This document shows positions 29,242 through 38,197 of a stretch of DNA of 64,000 bases, piece by piece. This DNA is from Methylolobus aquaticus (GTDB lineage Bacteria > Pseudomonadota > Gammaproteobacteria > Methylococcales > Methylococcaceae), in contig SEYW01000002.1 of assembly GCA_004168015.1 (NCBI GenBank), positions 109,013-173,012 of the forward strand. Reading direction: 5' to 3'. The position numbers and the translations under genes were made by a program. Position 1 is the stretch's first letter. Each line of letters begins with the position of its first letter. A model generated the notes under the pieces. The model was given only the letters and a program-made list of their open reading frames with translations, was not told the DNA's origin and did not search any database.

Positions 29242-30444
29242 GTGACGAACCGGGAATATTGGGTACATCAGGCTCAGCACGCCGCCCGCTGGGCGCGTGA
29301 CCTCCTCGCGCGTGTGCCATCCTCCCGCTTGCGGCCGTTCTGGCTGGCGCTGCATCGGGGGCTGGCATTGAGTGTGGGCGTCCTGTTCGTCGTGATGGGC
29401 TTGACCGGGAGTCTGAACGTCTTCCACAACGAACTCGACCGCTGGCTGAACCCGCGACTGACGGTCAGCGAATCTGGCGCGCGGTATCGTTCGGCGGACG
29501 AACTGCTCGCGGCGGTCCAGGCGGCTCACCCGCGCCGCTTCGGCAGTTGGACCCTGGTCATGCCGGAGCGGCCGGACGGCGTGGTCACCGCCTGGTTCGA
29601 AAAGCCGGCCGAGACCTATGACGAGTTCTATGCGCCTCTGATGGTTTCGGTCAACCCGTATACGGCCGAGGTTGTCGCCAGCCGGTTCTGGGGAGACACG
29701 GTGATGACGTGGATCCTGAAACTGCATGAGGAACTGTTCATGGGGCGCTTCGGCCGCACCGTCGTCGGCTGTGTGGCCGCGCTGTTGCTGGTCTCCCTCG
29801 CCACCGGCCTGACACTGTGGTGGCCGGGCCGTGGGCGCGTGCGACAATCCCTCAGGATCACGTTGCCGCCCGCCCATTCCAGCCGCCTGCTGTTCGAGAT
29901 CCATCGCGCGGCCGGTGTCTACGGCGCGTTGATTCTCTTCATGGTGGCCCTGTCGGGGCTGCATCTGGTCTTCCCGGAATGGCTGGAGTCGGCTTTCAAA
30001 TCGTCCAGTGCGATGGGGGACATCCACGATCGACTCGACGTCAAGAGCGAGGCGATACCCAACAGCAACCCGGTTTCCCTCGGTGCGGCGTTGCTCATCG
30101 CTCGCGGGCTCTTCCCCAAAAGCCCGGTGCAGCGGTTGATCACGCCAGACACCTCCACCGGCTCGCACCAGATCTGGTTCGGAACGCCCGGCCAGGCTTC
30201 GGCAGCAGGCACGGCGGCCATCGTCTGCGTCGACCAGTTCAGCGGCCATATCCTGCACGTGGAGCGCGTCACCCCACGACCGGCAGGTGACGCTTTTCTG
30301 AACTTCATTCGCGCGCTACACACCGGGCAGGTGCTGGGCACGCCGGGACGCCTGCTGTGGAGTCTTGCCGGCTGGGTGCCCCTGGTGTTGTATGTCACCG
30401 GGATCCGGCGCCGGCGCCTGAGGCGAGCCTCGCAGCGACTCTAG
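29242..30444 (+). CDS. PepSY-associated membrane protein
   Basis: 400 residues of the PepSY_TM type: four membrane helices with two PepSY-like periplasmic parts. Family signatures are RPFWLALHRGLALSVGVLFVVMGLTGSLNVF near the N-terminus (helix one), LKLHEELFMGRFGRTVVGCV, FEIHRAAGVYGALILFMVALSG and the C-terminal WVPLVLYVTGIRRRR. Such proteins are often called iron-regulated membrane proteins and sit next to TonB receptors; some reduce ferric chelates in the periplasm. No receptor gene is adjacent. The 27-residue-long charged C-terminus is cytoplasmic. Confidence 0.88.
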   Translation: MTNREYWVHQAQHAARWARDLLARVPSSRLRPFWLALHRGLALSVGVLFVVMGLTGSLNVFHNELDRWLNPRLTVSESGARYRSADELLAAVQAAHPRRFGSWTLVMPERPDGVVTAWFEKPAETYDEFYAPLMVSVNPYTAEVVASRFWGDTVMTWILKLHEELFMGRFGRTVVGCVAALLLVSLATGLTLWWPGRGRVRQSLRITLPPAHSSRLLFEIHRAAGVYGALILFMVALSGLHLVFPEWLESAFKSSSAMGDIHDRLDVKSEAIPNSNPVSLGAALLIARGLFPKSPVQRLITPDTSTGSHQIWFGTPGQASAAGTAAIVCVDQFSGHILHVERVTPRPAGDAFLNFIRALHTGQVLGTPGRLLWSLAGWVPLVLYVTGIRRRRLRRASQRL

Positions 30445-30486
30445 CGTCGCGAAGGAGACTGGTCGGGGCACGAGGGCGGCCCGCGA

Positions 30487-31224
30487 TCAATCGTTGAGGC
30501 TATGCGCAATCTGCATGCCCACGAGCCGCGCGACGAGGATGGCCACGTACATCTGACCCACGATCGCCTCGACGTAAGACAGCGTGCCGGCTACATGACT
30601 GTTCGGCAGAATCTCGCCGTAACCGACGGTCGACAGTGTGATGAAGCTGAAATATACGTAGGCGGCGATCCGCGGGACGCCGTCGCATTGCGGGGAGCCG
30701 CAATGATAGGAGTCGGGTGCGACCTGTTCGATCAGGAAGTGGACCGCGGCAAACGCAGTGCCAATCAACATGTAAACGCTGACGGCACCGTACAACAGGT
30801 TTGCCGTAACGCGATTCCGCTTCGAAAAAACGTCGCGTGCCAGCAGCCAGGTCACCAGCGACAGGAACCCGGTGATCGATGACAGAAACGTGATCAGCAG
30901 CCATCCGGCTGCATCGTGGCGCATCTCCGTCGCAATGCCGGATGAAACCATGATGACCAGCATCGCGGCGGTCAACAGGATTTGCGACCGCCGTTTGTAG
31001 GTCGCCAGCGTGCCGGTGATCAACACGGCGGCCATAATCGCCTTTTCGATCATGCGACCGGCCGGCCATACGGTGATGATCGGATAGGCCAGCGTCAACA
31101 AGATCAGCGCCAGCAACAGATAGGGGTAATAGGCCTCCCCGCTGGGAATCGGCGGCAGGCGGCGTCGCGGCCTCACCGGACCCGGTGCGGTGTTTTCCGT
31201 TCGTTCGGACGGCGCGGTGCTCAT
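30487..31224 (-). CDS. Potassium-channel-like protein (two-pore-helix type)
   Basis: 245 residues from the ATG at 31224, whose ATGA overlaps the pqiC stop codon. About six membrane helices, the last two flanking a pore loop with the selectivity filter TLSTVGYGEI. The last helix region is VEAIVGQMYVAILVARLVGM. It has no RCK or cyclic-nucleotide domain. It is the last gene of the amidohydrolase-pqi operon and is translationally coupled to pqiC, an unusual partner for a lipid-transport system. Confidence 0.88.
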   Translation of the reverse strand: MSTAPSERTENTAPGPVRPRRRLPPIPSGEAYYPYLLLALILLTLAYPIITVWPAGRMIEKAIMAAVLITGTLATYKRRSQILLTAAMLVIMVSSGIATEMRHDAAGWLLITFLSSITGFLSLVTWLLARDVFSKRNRVTANLLYGAVSVYMLIGTAFAAVHFLIEQVAPDSYHCGSPQCDGVPRIAAYVYFSFITLSTVGYGEILPNSHVAGTLSYVEAIVGQMYVAILVARLVGMQIAHSLND

Positions 31225-31859
31225 CGCCCCGTTCCGGATGGTGGCGCCGCGGGGCGTTCGCGGCTGTCCTGCTCGCGGATCGCCGTCGCCACGTCGCGGC
31301 TGAATTTCAGCAGGGTGCGGTTCATGGCGGCGACGGTCGTCGGATAGGCGTCGTCGACCGGCCACTCCGCATAGCTAACATCGCGGCTGAGCAGTTCTGT
31401 CTGCCCGTCCGCCGTCAGCAGGCTCCAGCGCACGACGAATTCGGTCTCGCCGCCGAGCGTCCGGTCGAAGCGCTTGATGTCGGCAACGATCTGATAGGCG
31501 ATCGGCGTGGCCCGCTTCCAGGGAAAAATCACGACCTTACGACCCCCCAGGTTTTGGGAGACGGTATCCGCGATCACCTGTACCGCGTTGTCCTTCAGCG
31601 GCTCGGCCCAGCGCTCGAACTCTGCCAGATCGAGTTCGTTCTGCCCGGAGCGCGTGACGATCTGCGGCCGGTCGAGATAGCCAGGGAACTGCACCGGCCC
31701 GAGCCCGATGGCAGCAGCCCCCGCGGGCGCAGCCTGCGCTGGCTTGCCCGATCGCACCGGCCCCGCCAGGACGTAGAAGCGCGGTTCGGGACTGGTGCAC
31801 CCGCCCGTGACGAGCGCCACGGCGACGAGCGCGAGTGCCAAGCGATGCCGTGGTTTCAT
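31221..31859 (-). CDS. pqiC: PqiC-type outer membrane lipoprotein
   Basis: 212 residues from the ATG at 31859, coupled to the pqiB stop by ATGA. Lipobox LVTGGC makes Cys21 the lipidation site. PEPRFYVLAG and DRPQIVTRSGQNELDLAEFERWAEPL are hallmarks of the ABC-type auxiliary lipoprotein (PqiC/YmbA) family. The known partner is the periplasmic PqiB tube, which PqiC docks to the outer membrane. The longer open frame upstream of 31859 overlaps pqiB and is not used. A Pro/Arg tail ends the protein. Confidence 0.9.
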   Translation of the reverse strand: MKPRHRLALALVAVALVTGGCTSPEPRFYVLAGPVRSGKPAQAAPAGAAAIGLGPVQFPGYLDRPQIVTRSGQNELDLAEFERWAEPLKDNAVQVIADTVSQNLGGRKVVIFPWKRATPIAYQIVADIKRFDRTLGGETEFVVRWSLLTADGQTELLSRDVSYAEWPVDDAYPTTVAAMNRTLLKFSRDVATAIREQDSRERPAAPPSGTGR

Positions 31860-33586
31860 TTCTTTGCTCCCTGTCCGCCCTTGCCGTACACCAGTGACTC
31901 CGGATGCCGTTCTAGGTAATCGGTCAACGTCCGAATCGATCGTGCCGCCACCGCCAGTTCCTCGAGCGCGTTGCCGATATCGACGGCCATGGGGGCATTC
32001 GGTTCGATCTGCTCCAGCACTTTCACCGCGCTGCCCAGGCTCTTCTCGACACTGCCGGTCAGACTGACGATTTTCGCATCGGCCGTTTTCATCAGCTGCC
32101 GCGAATCCTTGAGCGCCGCGTCGAGTGAGCGGATGGTTTCGCGCCACTCCGGGGCATTCGTCAGGCGATTCGTTCCTTGCACCGTTCCGAGCAATTCCTG
32201 CCCGATCTTGTCCAGCGGCAGCTTCTTGAGGTTCGCGACGATCTCGGTGACGCTCTTTTCAAGCTCCGCCGCGACCGACGGCAAGGTCGGAATCTCGGGA
32301 TACTTCCCGCCGTACTTCAACTGGGCGGGCGCCTGATCGGGATAGAAGTCTACGTCGACGTAGAGCTGCCCGGTCAGCAGATTGCCGGTCTTCAGCCGGG
32401 CCCGGAGGCCGTGGTCTATCAGCGCTTCCATCGCGGGCCGCCGGCCGTGGGCGATATCGGCGGCATGGTCGGCGATGAACTTCTTGACCTCGGCTTCCGC
32501 ACCGTAGGGCACGAGCCGCTCCGGATCGAACTCGACGATGACCGGGATGCGGACCCGGTGTGCGTCGAGGTCGAGATCGAACTTGATGTCCGTGACAGTG
32601 CCGATGCGAATGCCGCGTATTTCCACGGGTGCTCCCACGCTCAGGCCGCGTACCGAGTCGTCGAAATAGAGCAGGTAAGGGTGGCGCATCGTATAAGAAC
32701 CTTCGGCGATGCTCGAAAAGTCCTTGTGCAGCCAGAAGTGAGCGCCGGCCGCGCTGGGTAGACTGGCCGGATCGTTCAGGTTCCCGGTTTCGAAGGTGAT
32801 CCCGCCGCCGAGCAGGGTGGTGAGCGACCCCACCTTCAGGCTGACACCCTGCGCGCCCAGCGACAGGTCGATCGCATTGAGTCGCCAGAAATGCGTATGT
32901 TCGCGGACCAGTTGATCATAGGGCGCATCGATGAAGATTTCGGCTTGCACGCGTTGGTGGTCTTCCGACAGGCGGACATCGACGACCTGTCCGACCTGGA
33001 TGTCCCGGAAGTAGATCGGCGTGCCGTACTTGAGGGCACCTGCGGTATCGCTGTCCAGGGTGAAGCTCTTGCCGGGGGTTTCGGCGCTGATGCGCGGCGG
33101 CTGTTCGAGCCCGGTGAAGCTGCGTCGCGATTTGCCCTCGGCGAACTCGACGGCGATATAGTTGCCGGCCATTAAGGTGTCGAGTCCCGACACGCCGCTC
33201 AGCCCCAACTGCGGCTTCACGATCCAGAAGGCCGTGCGCTCGCCGAGATGGTTGGCGACATGCTTCTCCATCTTGGCGGTGACAATCACCTGGCTCAGAT
33301 CCTGGCTGAGTACGATGGTCTCGATCAATCCGACCTGGATGTCCTTGTACTTGATCTTGCTCTTTCCCGCTTCCAGCCCCGGCGCCTCCTTGAAGGCAAT
33401 GCGGATCGTCGGCCCCTGTTCGCTCAGCGTCCGATAGGCCAGCCATCCGCCGAGCACCAGGGCCACGAGCGGGATCAGCCAGACCAGAGAAAGACCCCGG
33501 GTCGTCTCTACCGAGGCTTCCGGAAAGTCGTCTTCCGGCAGATCGCCCTCCGCCGTGCTCCGGATCCGGTGTGATTCGTCAGTCAT
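31856..33586 (-). CDS. pqiB: PqiB, MCE intermembrane transport protein
   Basis: 576 residues. One N-terminal membrane helix (VWLIPLVALVLGGWLAY, about 35-52), then three MCE domains starting near residues 58, 170 and 290 (IRIAFKEAPGLEAGKSKIKY; FTLDSDTAGALKYGTPIYF; PYLLYFDDSVRGLSVGAPV). The C-terminal 170 residues are helical and would form the long needle. Known role: a syringe-like lipid conduit across the periplasm, linked to membrane-stress tolerance. The gene overlaps pqiA upstream by eight bases and pqiC downstream by four, so the proteins should be made together. Confidence 0.95.
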   Translation of the reverse strand: MTDESHRIRSTAEGDLPEDDFPEASVETTRGLSLVWLIPLVALVLGGWLAYRTLSEQGPTIRIAFKEAPGLEAGKSKIKYKDIQVGLIETIVLSQDLSQVIVTAKMEKHVANHLGERTAFWIVKPQLGLSGVSGLDTLMAGNYIAVEFAEGKSRRSFTGLEQPPRISAETPGKSFTLDSDTAGALKYGTPIYFRDIQVGQVVDVRLSEDHQRVQAEIFIDAPYDQLVREHTHFWRLNAIDLSLGAQGVSLKVGSLTTLLGGGITFETGNLNDPASLPSAAGAHFWLHKDFSSIAEGSYTMRHPYLLYFDDSVRGLSVGAPVEIRGIRIGTVTDIKFDLDLDAHRVRIPVIVEFDPERLVPYGAEAEVKKFIADHAADIAHGRRPAMEALIDHGLRARLKTGNLLTGQLYVDVDFYPDQAPAQLKYGGKYPEIPTLPSVAAELEKSVTEIVANLKKLPLDKIGQELLGTVQGTNRLTNAPEWRETIRSLDAALKDSRQLMKTADAKIVSLTGSVEKSLGSAVKVLEQIEPNAPMAVDIGNALEELAVAARSIRTLTDYLERHPESLVYGKGGQGAKK

Positions 33587-34217
33587 TCGATTCTTCCTGG
33601 CAGTCCCAGATCAAGCGGGGATCGAAGCTCATCGCCGCGAGCATGGTCGTCACGACCACGCCGCCGAAGGCGACCGCACCCGGGCCGGCTTCTATCGTCG
33701 CCAACGCGCCGAGCTGGACCAGCGTGACGAGGATGGCGATCACGAAAATGTCGATCATCGACCAACGGCCCACGGCTTCGGTCAGGCGATACAGAACGGT
33801 GCGCTCGCGGGGCCGCCACTTCGAGCGCCGCTGCACGGAGATCAACAGATACACCAGCACCAACAGCTTGAGTACCGGAACCGTGATGCTGGCAAAGAAC
33901 ACCAGCAGGGCGAGCGGCCACATGCCGCCGATCAGGAGTTCCTTCACGCCGCTGAGGATCGTGTCGGGCTCGCCGCGGCCGGACATCACGACCGTCATGA
34001 TCGGGAGCAGGTTAGCGGGAATGTAGAGAATGGCGGCCGTCAGCGTCAGCGCCCAGGTGCGCGCCAGACTGTCGGGTTTGCGGGCATGCAGCGGCGTCCC
34101 GCAACGCGGGCAGCGCTCCGCGTGGCCGAGGGGACCCGGAGCCGGCCGGGAGACCTTGCGGCAGCTGTGGCAAACGAGCAGGCCCTGGCTGCGGGCGGTG
34201 AGAAGGCCCGGTGTCAC
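33579..34217 (-). CDS. pqiA: PqiA-type inner membrane protein, second copy
   Basis: 212 residues from a GTG at 34217 that overlaps the preceding pqiA stop (GTGA). It has an N-terminal zinc-ribbon-like CHSC...CPRC cluster and four membrane helices with family motifs YIPANLLPIMTVVM, GMWPLALLVFFASITVPVLK and RWSMIDIFVIAILVTLVQLG. In E. coli, PqiA is one about 420-residue protein made of two such halves; here the halves are separate genes. It should form the inner membrane part of the PqiABC lipid-transport complex. Confidence 0.92.
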   Translation of the reverse strand: MTPGLLTARSQGLLVCHSCRKVSRPAPGPLGHAERCPRCGTPLHARKPDSLARTWALTLTAAILYIPANLLPIMTVVMSGRGEPDTILSGVKELLIGGMWPLALLVFFASITVPVLKLLVLVYLLISVQRRSKWRPRERTVLYRLTEAVGRWSMIDIFVIAILVTLVQLGALATIEAGPGAVAFGGVVVTTMLAAMSFDPRLIWDCQEESND

Positions 34218-34879
34218 GAGTGGTGTTCCAGCTTTTCCCAGACGGCCTGGTCATCGAGGGAGGCATCGGTCGCGGCCATCGTCACGATCATCGCCGCGAA
34301 CGCAAACAGTGCCGGACCGGCTTGTATGGTGGCCAGATCGGCGAGTTTCACGATGGCCACCAGAATACCGAGCATGAATACCTCGGCCATGGCCCAGGGG
34401 TGCGTGATCTCGACCAGGCGAAAGACGAAGACGGCACCCGGCACCCTGCGGCTCATCCGGAGAGGACCGAGTACGTACAGGACCGAGAGGATTCTGAACA
34501 AGGGCGCCGCGATGGTCACGACGAATACCAGCGCGGCCACTTCCCAGTAGCCCTGTTCGTACAATTGATGCACGCTCGACAGGATTTCGCCGGACTGCGC
34601 GCGCCCCGCGATGTTGAGGCGGAGCAGCGGGTAGACGTTGGCCAGCACGAACAACACCGTGCTGGTCAGGGCGAGGGCCAGCGGGTACTCGAGTCCGTGT
34701 CGCTTGCGCTCGGCCAGCAGCGCCCCGCAGCGTGCGCAGCTGGCCCGTTCGCCTGGGGCGAGGCGCGGCGCCCGGTAGACCGCGTCGCAGTCCAGACACG
34801 CCACGACGGACAGCTCGGCCAGCGTCGTGGCGGGGGTTCGGTGCCGCGCGTGGGAAGGGGCTGGAACAGGGTTTGGCAC
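34214..34879 (-). CDS. pqiA: PqiA-type inner membrane protein, first copy
   Basis: 221 residues. The N-terminal cluster CLDCDAVY...CARCGALL is the metal-binding ribbon. Four membrane helices follow, with FVLANVYPLLRLNIAG, GYWEVAALVFVVTIAAPLFR and HPWAMAEVFMLGILVAIVKL. It corresponds to the N-terminal half of E. coli PqiA. It begins six bases after the amidohydrolase gene ends and is coupled to the second pqiA gene. The two copies are clearly different in sequence, so they probably form a heterodimer rather than being a recent duplication. Confidence 0.9.
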   Translation of the reverse strand: MPNPVPAPSHARHRTPATTLAELSVVACLDCDAVYRAPRLAPGERASCARCGALLAERKRHGLEYPLALALTSTVLFVLANVYPLLRLNIAGRAQSGEILSSVHQLYEQGYWEVAALVFVVTIAAPLFRILSVLYVLGPLRMSRRVPGAVFVFRLVEITHPWAMAEVFMLGILVAIVKLADLATIQAGPALFAFAAMIVTMAATDASLDDQAVWEKLEHHS

Positions 34880-34885
34880 GGCGCC

Positions 34886-36124
34886 TCAGTGCAACCGGTT
34901 CTTGACGAGGCGTCCGCCCTGGATGATCGCGGAGAGATGCCGGCCCTGATGCCGCAGCAGATCGATGTCGAGCAGGGGATTGCCGTCGACGACCAGCAGG
35001 TCGGCAAGTGCTCCGGCGCGGATCACGCCCAGTTCGCCGTCCATCTGCAGGACTGCAGCCCCGTTCGCCGTTGCCTGGCAGATGACCTCGAAGTTCGAGA
35101 GGACCCGCGAGCGCAGCGCGAACTCGTCGCTCTGCCGCACATGCAGCGGCCCCAGCAGGTCTGAGCCATAGGCCATCGTGACGCCGGCCGCCTTGAACAG
35201 TTCCAGCGAGGCGAGTCCGGCGCTGCGGACGGTTTCGATCTTCGCGACGCTGTCGGGCGGGAAGCCGAGTGCCGCGCCCTCTTCGGCGAGTGCGTCGTAG
35301 GTCACCAGCGTCGGCACCACGAAGCTTCCGTGCTCCGCCATCAGTGCGGCCGTCCCGGCATCGACCAGATTGCCGTGCTCGATGGTGCGGATGCCGGCTT
35401 CGACGGCGCGGCGAATCGACGCGGCGGTGTAGGCATGTGCGCAGACGTAGGTGCCGGCGGCCGCAGCCTCCTCGACGATGGCGCGCAGTTCCGGCATCGA
35501 GAAGCCAAGAAAATGGATCGGGTCGGTCGGCGAGGCGATGCCGCCGGAAGCCATGATCTTGATCTGGCGCGCACCGGCCTTGATCTCCTGACGAACGGCG
35601 CGGCGGCAGTCGTCGACCCCGTCGACGACCCGTCCCAGCACGCCGAGTCGCCGGCAGCAGGCACAGCCTTCGGCGTCCCTCTCGTCCCACCGTCCACGGA
35701 AATCGGCGTGCCCGCCGGTCTGCGACAGGGCCCGCCCGGCGATGAACAGCCGCGGTCCGGGGATCAGTCCCGTTTCGATCGCAACGGCCAGTCCGTGGTC
35801 GGCGCCGCCGACGTCGCGGACGGTCGTGAAGCCGCGTTCCAGCATGCCGGACAGAATCGGCATGGCCTGATAGGCGAGCAAGGTGTGCGACAGGCGCGCG
35901 TTGGCCCCGAGATCGAGCAGGGTTGCCGTGACATGGACATGGCAATCGATCAGGCCCGGCATCAGCGTCCTGCCGCCCAGGTCGAGGACGGTGGCGCCGG
36001 CGGCCTTGAGCGGGCCCGGTGCGACCTCGCGGATGCGATCGCCTTCAACCACCACATCGCAGCCTTCGCGCCGTTCCGGGAAGGTGGCATCCAGTACCGC
36101 GGCGTTGCGCAGGATCAGGTACAT
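34886..36124 (-). CDS. Amidohydrolase family protein
   Basis: 412 residues from the ATG at 36124 (GGGGAG upstream); the longer frame is not supported. TIM-barrel amidohydrolase with the metal motif CHVHV (His62, His64) after LMPGLID, KIMASGGIASPTDP in the middle, HAYTAASIRRAVEAGIRTIEHG, and the late metal Asp in MAYGSDLLG. The C-terminal ALADLLVVDGNPL strand is typical of the imidazolonepropionase/prolidase-like branch. Substrate unknown; members cleave amide or peptide-like bonds. It is the first gene of the tight pqi operon, so a substrate linked to membrane stress is possible but inferred. Confidence 0.88.
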   Translation of the reverse strand: MYLILRNAAVLDATFPERREGCDVVVEGDRIREVAPGPLKAAGATVLDLGGRTLMPGLIDCHVHVTATLLDLGANARLSHTLLAYQAMPILSGMLERGFTTVRDVGGADHGLAVAIETGLIPGPRLFIAGRALSQTGGHADFRGRWDERDAEGCACCRRLGVLGRVVDGVDDCRRAVRQEIKAGARQIKIMASGGIASPTDPIHFLGFSMPELRAIVEEAAAAGTYVCAHAYTAASIRRAVEAGIRTIEHGNLVDAGTAALMAEHGSFVVPTLVTYDALAEEGAALGFPPDSVAKIETVRSAGLASLELFKAAGVTMAYGSDLLGPLHVRQSDEFALRSRVLSNFEVICQATANGAAVLQMDGELGVIRAGALADLLVVDGNPLLDIDLLRHQGRHLSAIIQGGRLVKNRLH

Positions 36125-36201
36125 CGGCACGCTCCCCGATGGTGCCCGGTCACGAATCCGGGCCGCCTGTACGGTTGCTGCGTCCCCCCGATTCGCATGC
36201 G

Positions 36202-36990
36202 TCAATCCGGATGCAGCAGGCTGATTACGGCGAAGGCCGCGCCCTGGCGGTCCTGCAGCACACAGAAGCGTCCGACACCGGGAATGTCGCGCGGCTCGAC
36301 GCAGACGGACCCGCCGAGTTCCGCGGCCAGGCCGGCGGTCTCGTCGCAATCGGCCACCGCGAAATAGGCCAGCCAGTGCGGCGGGATCAGTCCCCATTCG
36401 GGCTGCAACTGCAACATCCCGCCAGCGGCGTGGTCGCCGTTCACGAACTCGGTGTAGGGCACGTCACCTGCGTCGCTGTGGCTTGCCTGCCAGCCGAACA
36501 GGCGCGTGTAGAAGGCTTCGGCGCCTGCGGCGTCGTGGGTCTGCAATTCGTGCCAGCACGGCGCGCCGGGCTCGTTGACGAGCGTGGCCCCGACGTGTTT
36601 GCCGGGTTGCCACAGGCCGACGATGCCGCCCGTCGGATCACGGATCACCGCCAGACGTCCGGCATCCCCCACGTCGTGAGGGGGACTCAGCAAGGTCGCG
36701 CCGAGCCCGACCGCTGCCGCTGCCGTCCGATCCGCATCGGACACCGAGATGTGCGAGGCCCAATGCGGCGGTATGTGCTTGCCCAGTGCGTCCGGTCCCA
36801 ACTCGTGCAGTGCGCAGAGATCGAAATCTCCGTGCCGGCATACCGTATAAGTCATGCCGGGCATCACGGGGCGCTCGTCGAATTCCCAGCCGAACAACTC
36901 GGCATAGAACGCCCTGGCGTCGATGAGATCCGAAGTGGCCAGGTCGACCCAGCAGAAGGTGCCTGGCGGGTAGGATGTCATGACAGTCAT
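36202..36990 (-). CDS. VOC (glyoxalase-like) family protein
   Basis: 262 residues from the ATG at 36990 (CGGAGAT upstream). Two vicinal-oxygen-chelate modules, each starting with a CWVDLATSDLIDARAFYAEL or CWHELQTHDAAGAEAFYTRL motif and ending with a conserved IRDPTGG or LQDRQGA strand. This two-module arrangement is seen in many uncharacterised VOC proteins annotated as glyoxalase or hydroxylase. Metal ligands are not complete enough to assign a reaction. It lies 77 bases upstream of the amidohydrolase gene on the same strand and may be co-transcribed. Confidence 0.85.
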   Translation of the reverse strand: MTVMTSYPPGTFCWVDLATSDLIDARAFYAELFGWEFDERPVMPGMTYTVCRHGDFDLCALHELGPDALGKHIPPHWASHISVSDADRTAAAAVGLGATLLSPPHDVGDAGRLAVIRDPTGGIVGLWQPGKHVGATLVNEPGAPCWHELQTHDAAGAEAFYTRLFGWQASHSDAGDVPYTEFVNGDHAAGGMLQLQPEWGLIPPHWLAYFAVADCDETAGLAAELGGSVCVEPRDIPGVGRFCVLQDRQGAAFAVISLLHPD

Positions 36991-37215
36991 CGGGATCTCC
37001 GGAACGCGGTTCGTTGGCTTGGCGCAGCGCTTGGGTGTTTGCCGCTTCACCTGATTCTATCAGGCCCGCCGCGACATCCGCCCACGCCGCATCGAAAAGC
37101 GTCGTTCGCGAACAGGCGACCCTCGCGGGCCGGGGGTGCCGCCAGGCTGATCGCGCGGCCCGGAGCCGCTGCCGGGAGAAGAAAAAGCCTGCCGTGCCGA
37201 ACGGCGATGTCGCCG

Positions 37216-38022
37216 TCAGGGCACCCGTGCGATCAAGCGCAAAGGCGCGCCGCTGCCGCCGGCGATCTTCATCGGCAGCCCGACGACCCAGGCTCCGGTG
37301 GCCGGCATACCGTCCAGTCCGGCGACGTTTTCGAAGATGGGGATGCCGGCCCGGGCGAGAACCTGATGGCTTTCGAACAAGGTCGACTGTCCGTAGTCGA
37401 TGCTCGCCGTGTCCAGTCCCACCGCCTTGATGTGGCGCTGCTCGCTGAGCCAGCGCGCGCTGTCGGGACCGAGGCCGGGGAAGTGCAGCTTGGCGACCGC
37501 CGACGGGCCCTTTTCGGCAGTGCCGAGGTATTGCACGGCGTTCGGCCAAAACCGTCCGAAACCGGTGCGCAGCAGCACGATCGTATCCGGCGGGATCGGT
37601 CCGTGTTGCCTTTCGAAAGCGATGAAGTCGTCGATTCCCACCTGGTAGTCGCGATTGCCGGCGGCTTTGGCCGTCACGTCGACAACGACGGCTGGGCCGA
37701 TGAAATGGTCGAGTGAAACGCGGTCGATGGTCGGGGCCCCGTCCGCGAAATGAATCGGCGCGTCGACGTGCGTTCCGCCGTGCTCGGCGGCACAGAACTG
37801 GTTGGCGCTGTAGTGGTAGCCCTTCTCGGTCGTGCCGTCGAACACCGTTTCGAGCTTGAAGCCCTCGGCCGTGGGCCAGTAAATCGTGTCCTTGCCGAAG
37901 GCGTGCGTCAGGTCGATCCAGTGCCCGCCTGACCCGGCCGGCCAGGGCGGTTGTGGTTGCGAGGCACACCCTCCCAGTACCAATGCCAGCCATAAGGGTC
38001 GGGCAAGATGGGTAATACGCAT
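37216..38022 (-). CDS. Cyclase family lipoprotein
   Basis: 268 residues from the ATG at 38022, preceded by GGAGGAG. The signal ends in lipobox LVLGGC. The cyclase/kynurenine-formamidase motif HGGTHVDAPIHF is intact, with the downstream FENVAGLDGMPATGAWVVGL. Family members hydrolyse formamides, isatin or lactone-like rings with a metal bound by the His/Asp of the motif. Export as a lipoprotein is a notable variation, since most relatives are cytoplasmic. It may share a transcript with the VOC gene 225 bases downstream. Confidence 0.85.
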   Translation of the reverse strand: MRITHLARPLWLALVLGGCASQPQPPWPAGSGGHWIDLTHAFGKDTIYWPTAEGFKLETVFDGTTEKGYHYSANQFCAAEHGGTHVDAPIHFADGAPTIDRVSLDHFIGPAVVVDVTAKAAGNRDYQVGIDDFIAFERQHGPIPPDTIVLLRTGFGRFWPNAVQYLGTAEKGPSAVAKLHFPGLGPDSARWLSEQRHIKAVGLDTASIDYGQSTLFESHQVLARAGIPIFENVAGLDGMPATGAWVVGLPMKIAGGSGAPLRLIARVP

Positions 38023-38197
38023 GGCGGCTCCTCCTGATTTTCGCGCATGGTAATGCATTGCCCGGCGCTGCGACATGGTGCGGCCGGCCGGTTCACAAGC
38101 GCCGCGGACTTCGGCAAGATGGCGGGGTAAGTTCCCATATCACCCGCTTCGGCCCGACGGGTGACACCAGTGCCCGACGGACAAGAAGAACAGATCG

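Noticed and set aside
36638-37993. 451-codon minus-strand frame spanning the VOC and cyclase genes
   Set aside because: It runs in a different frame through two recognisable genes on the same strand.
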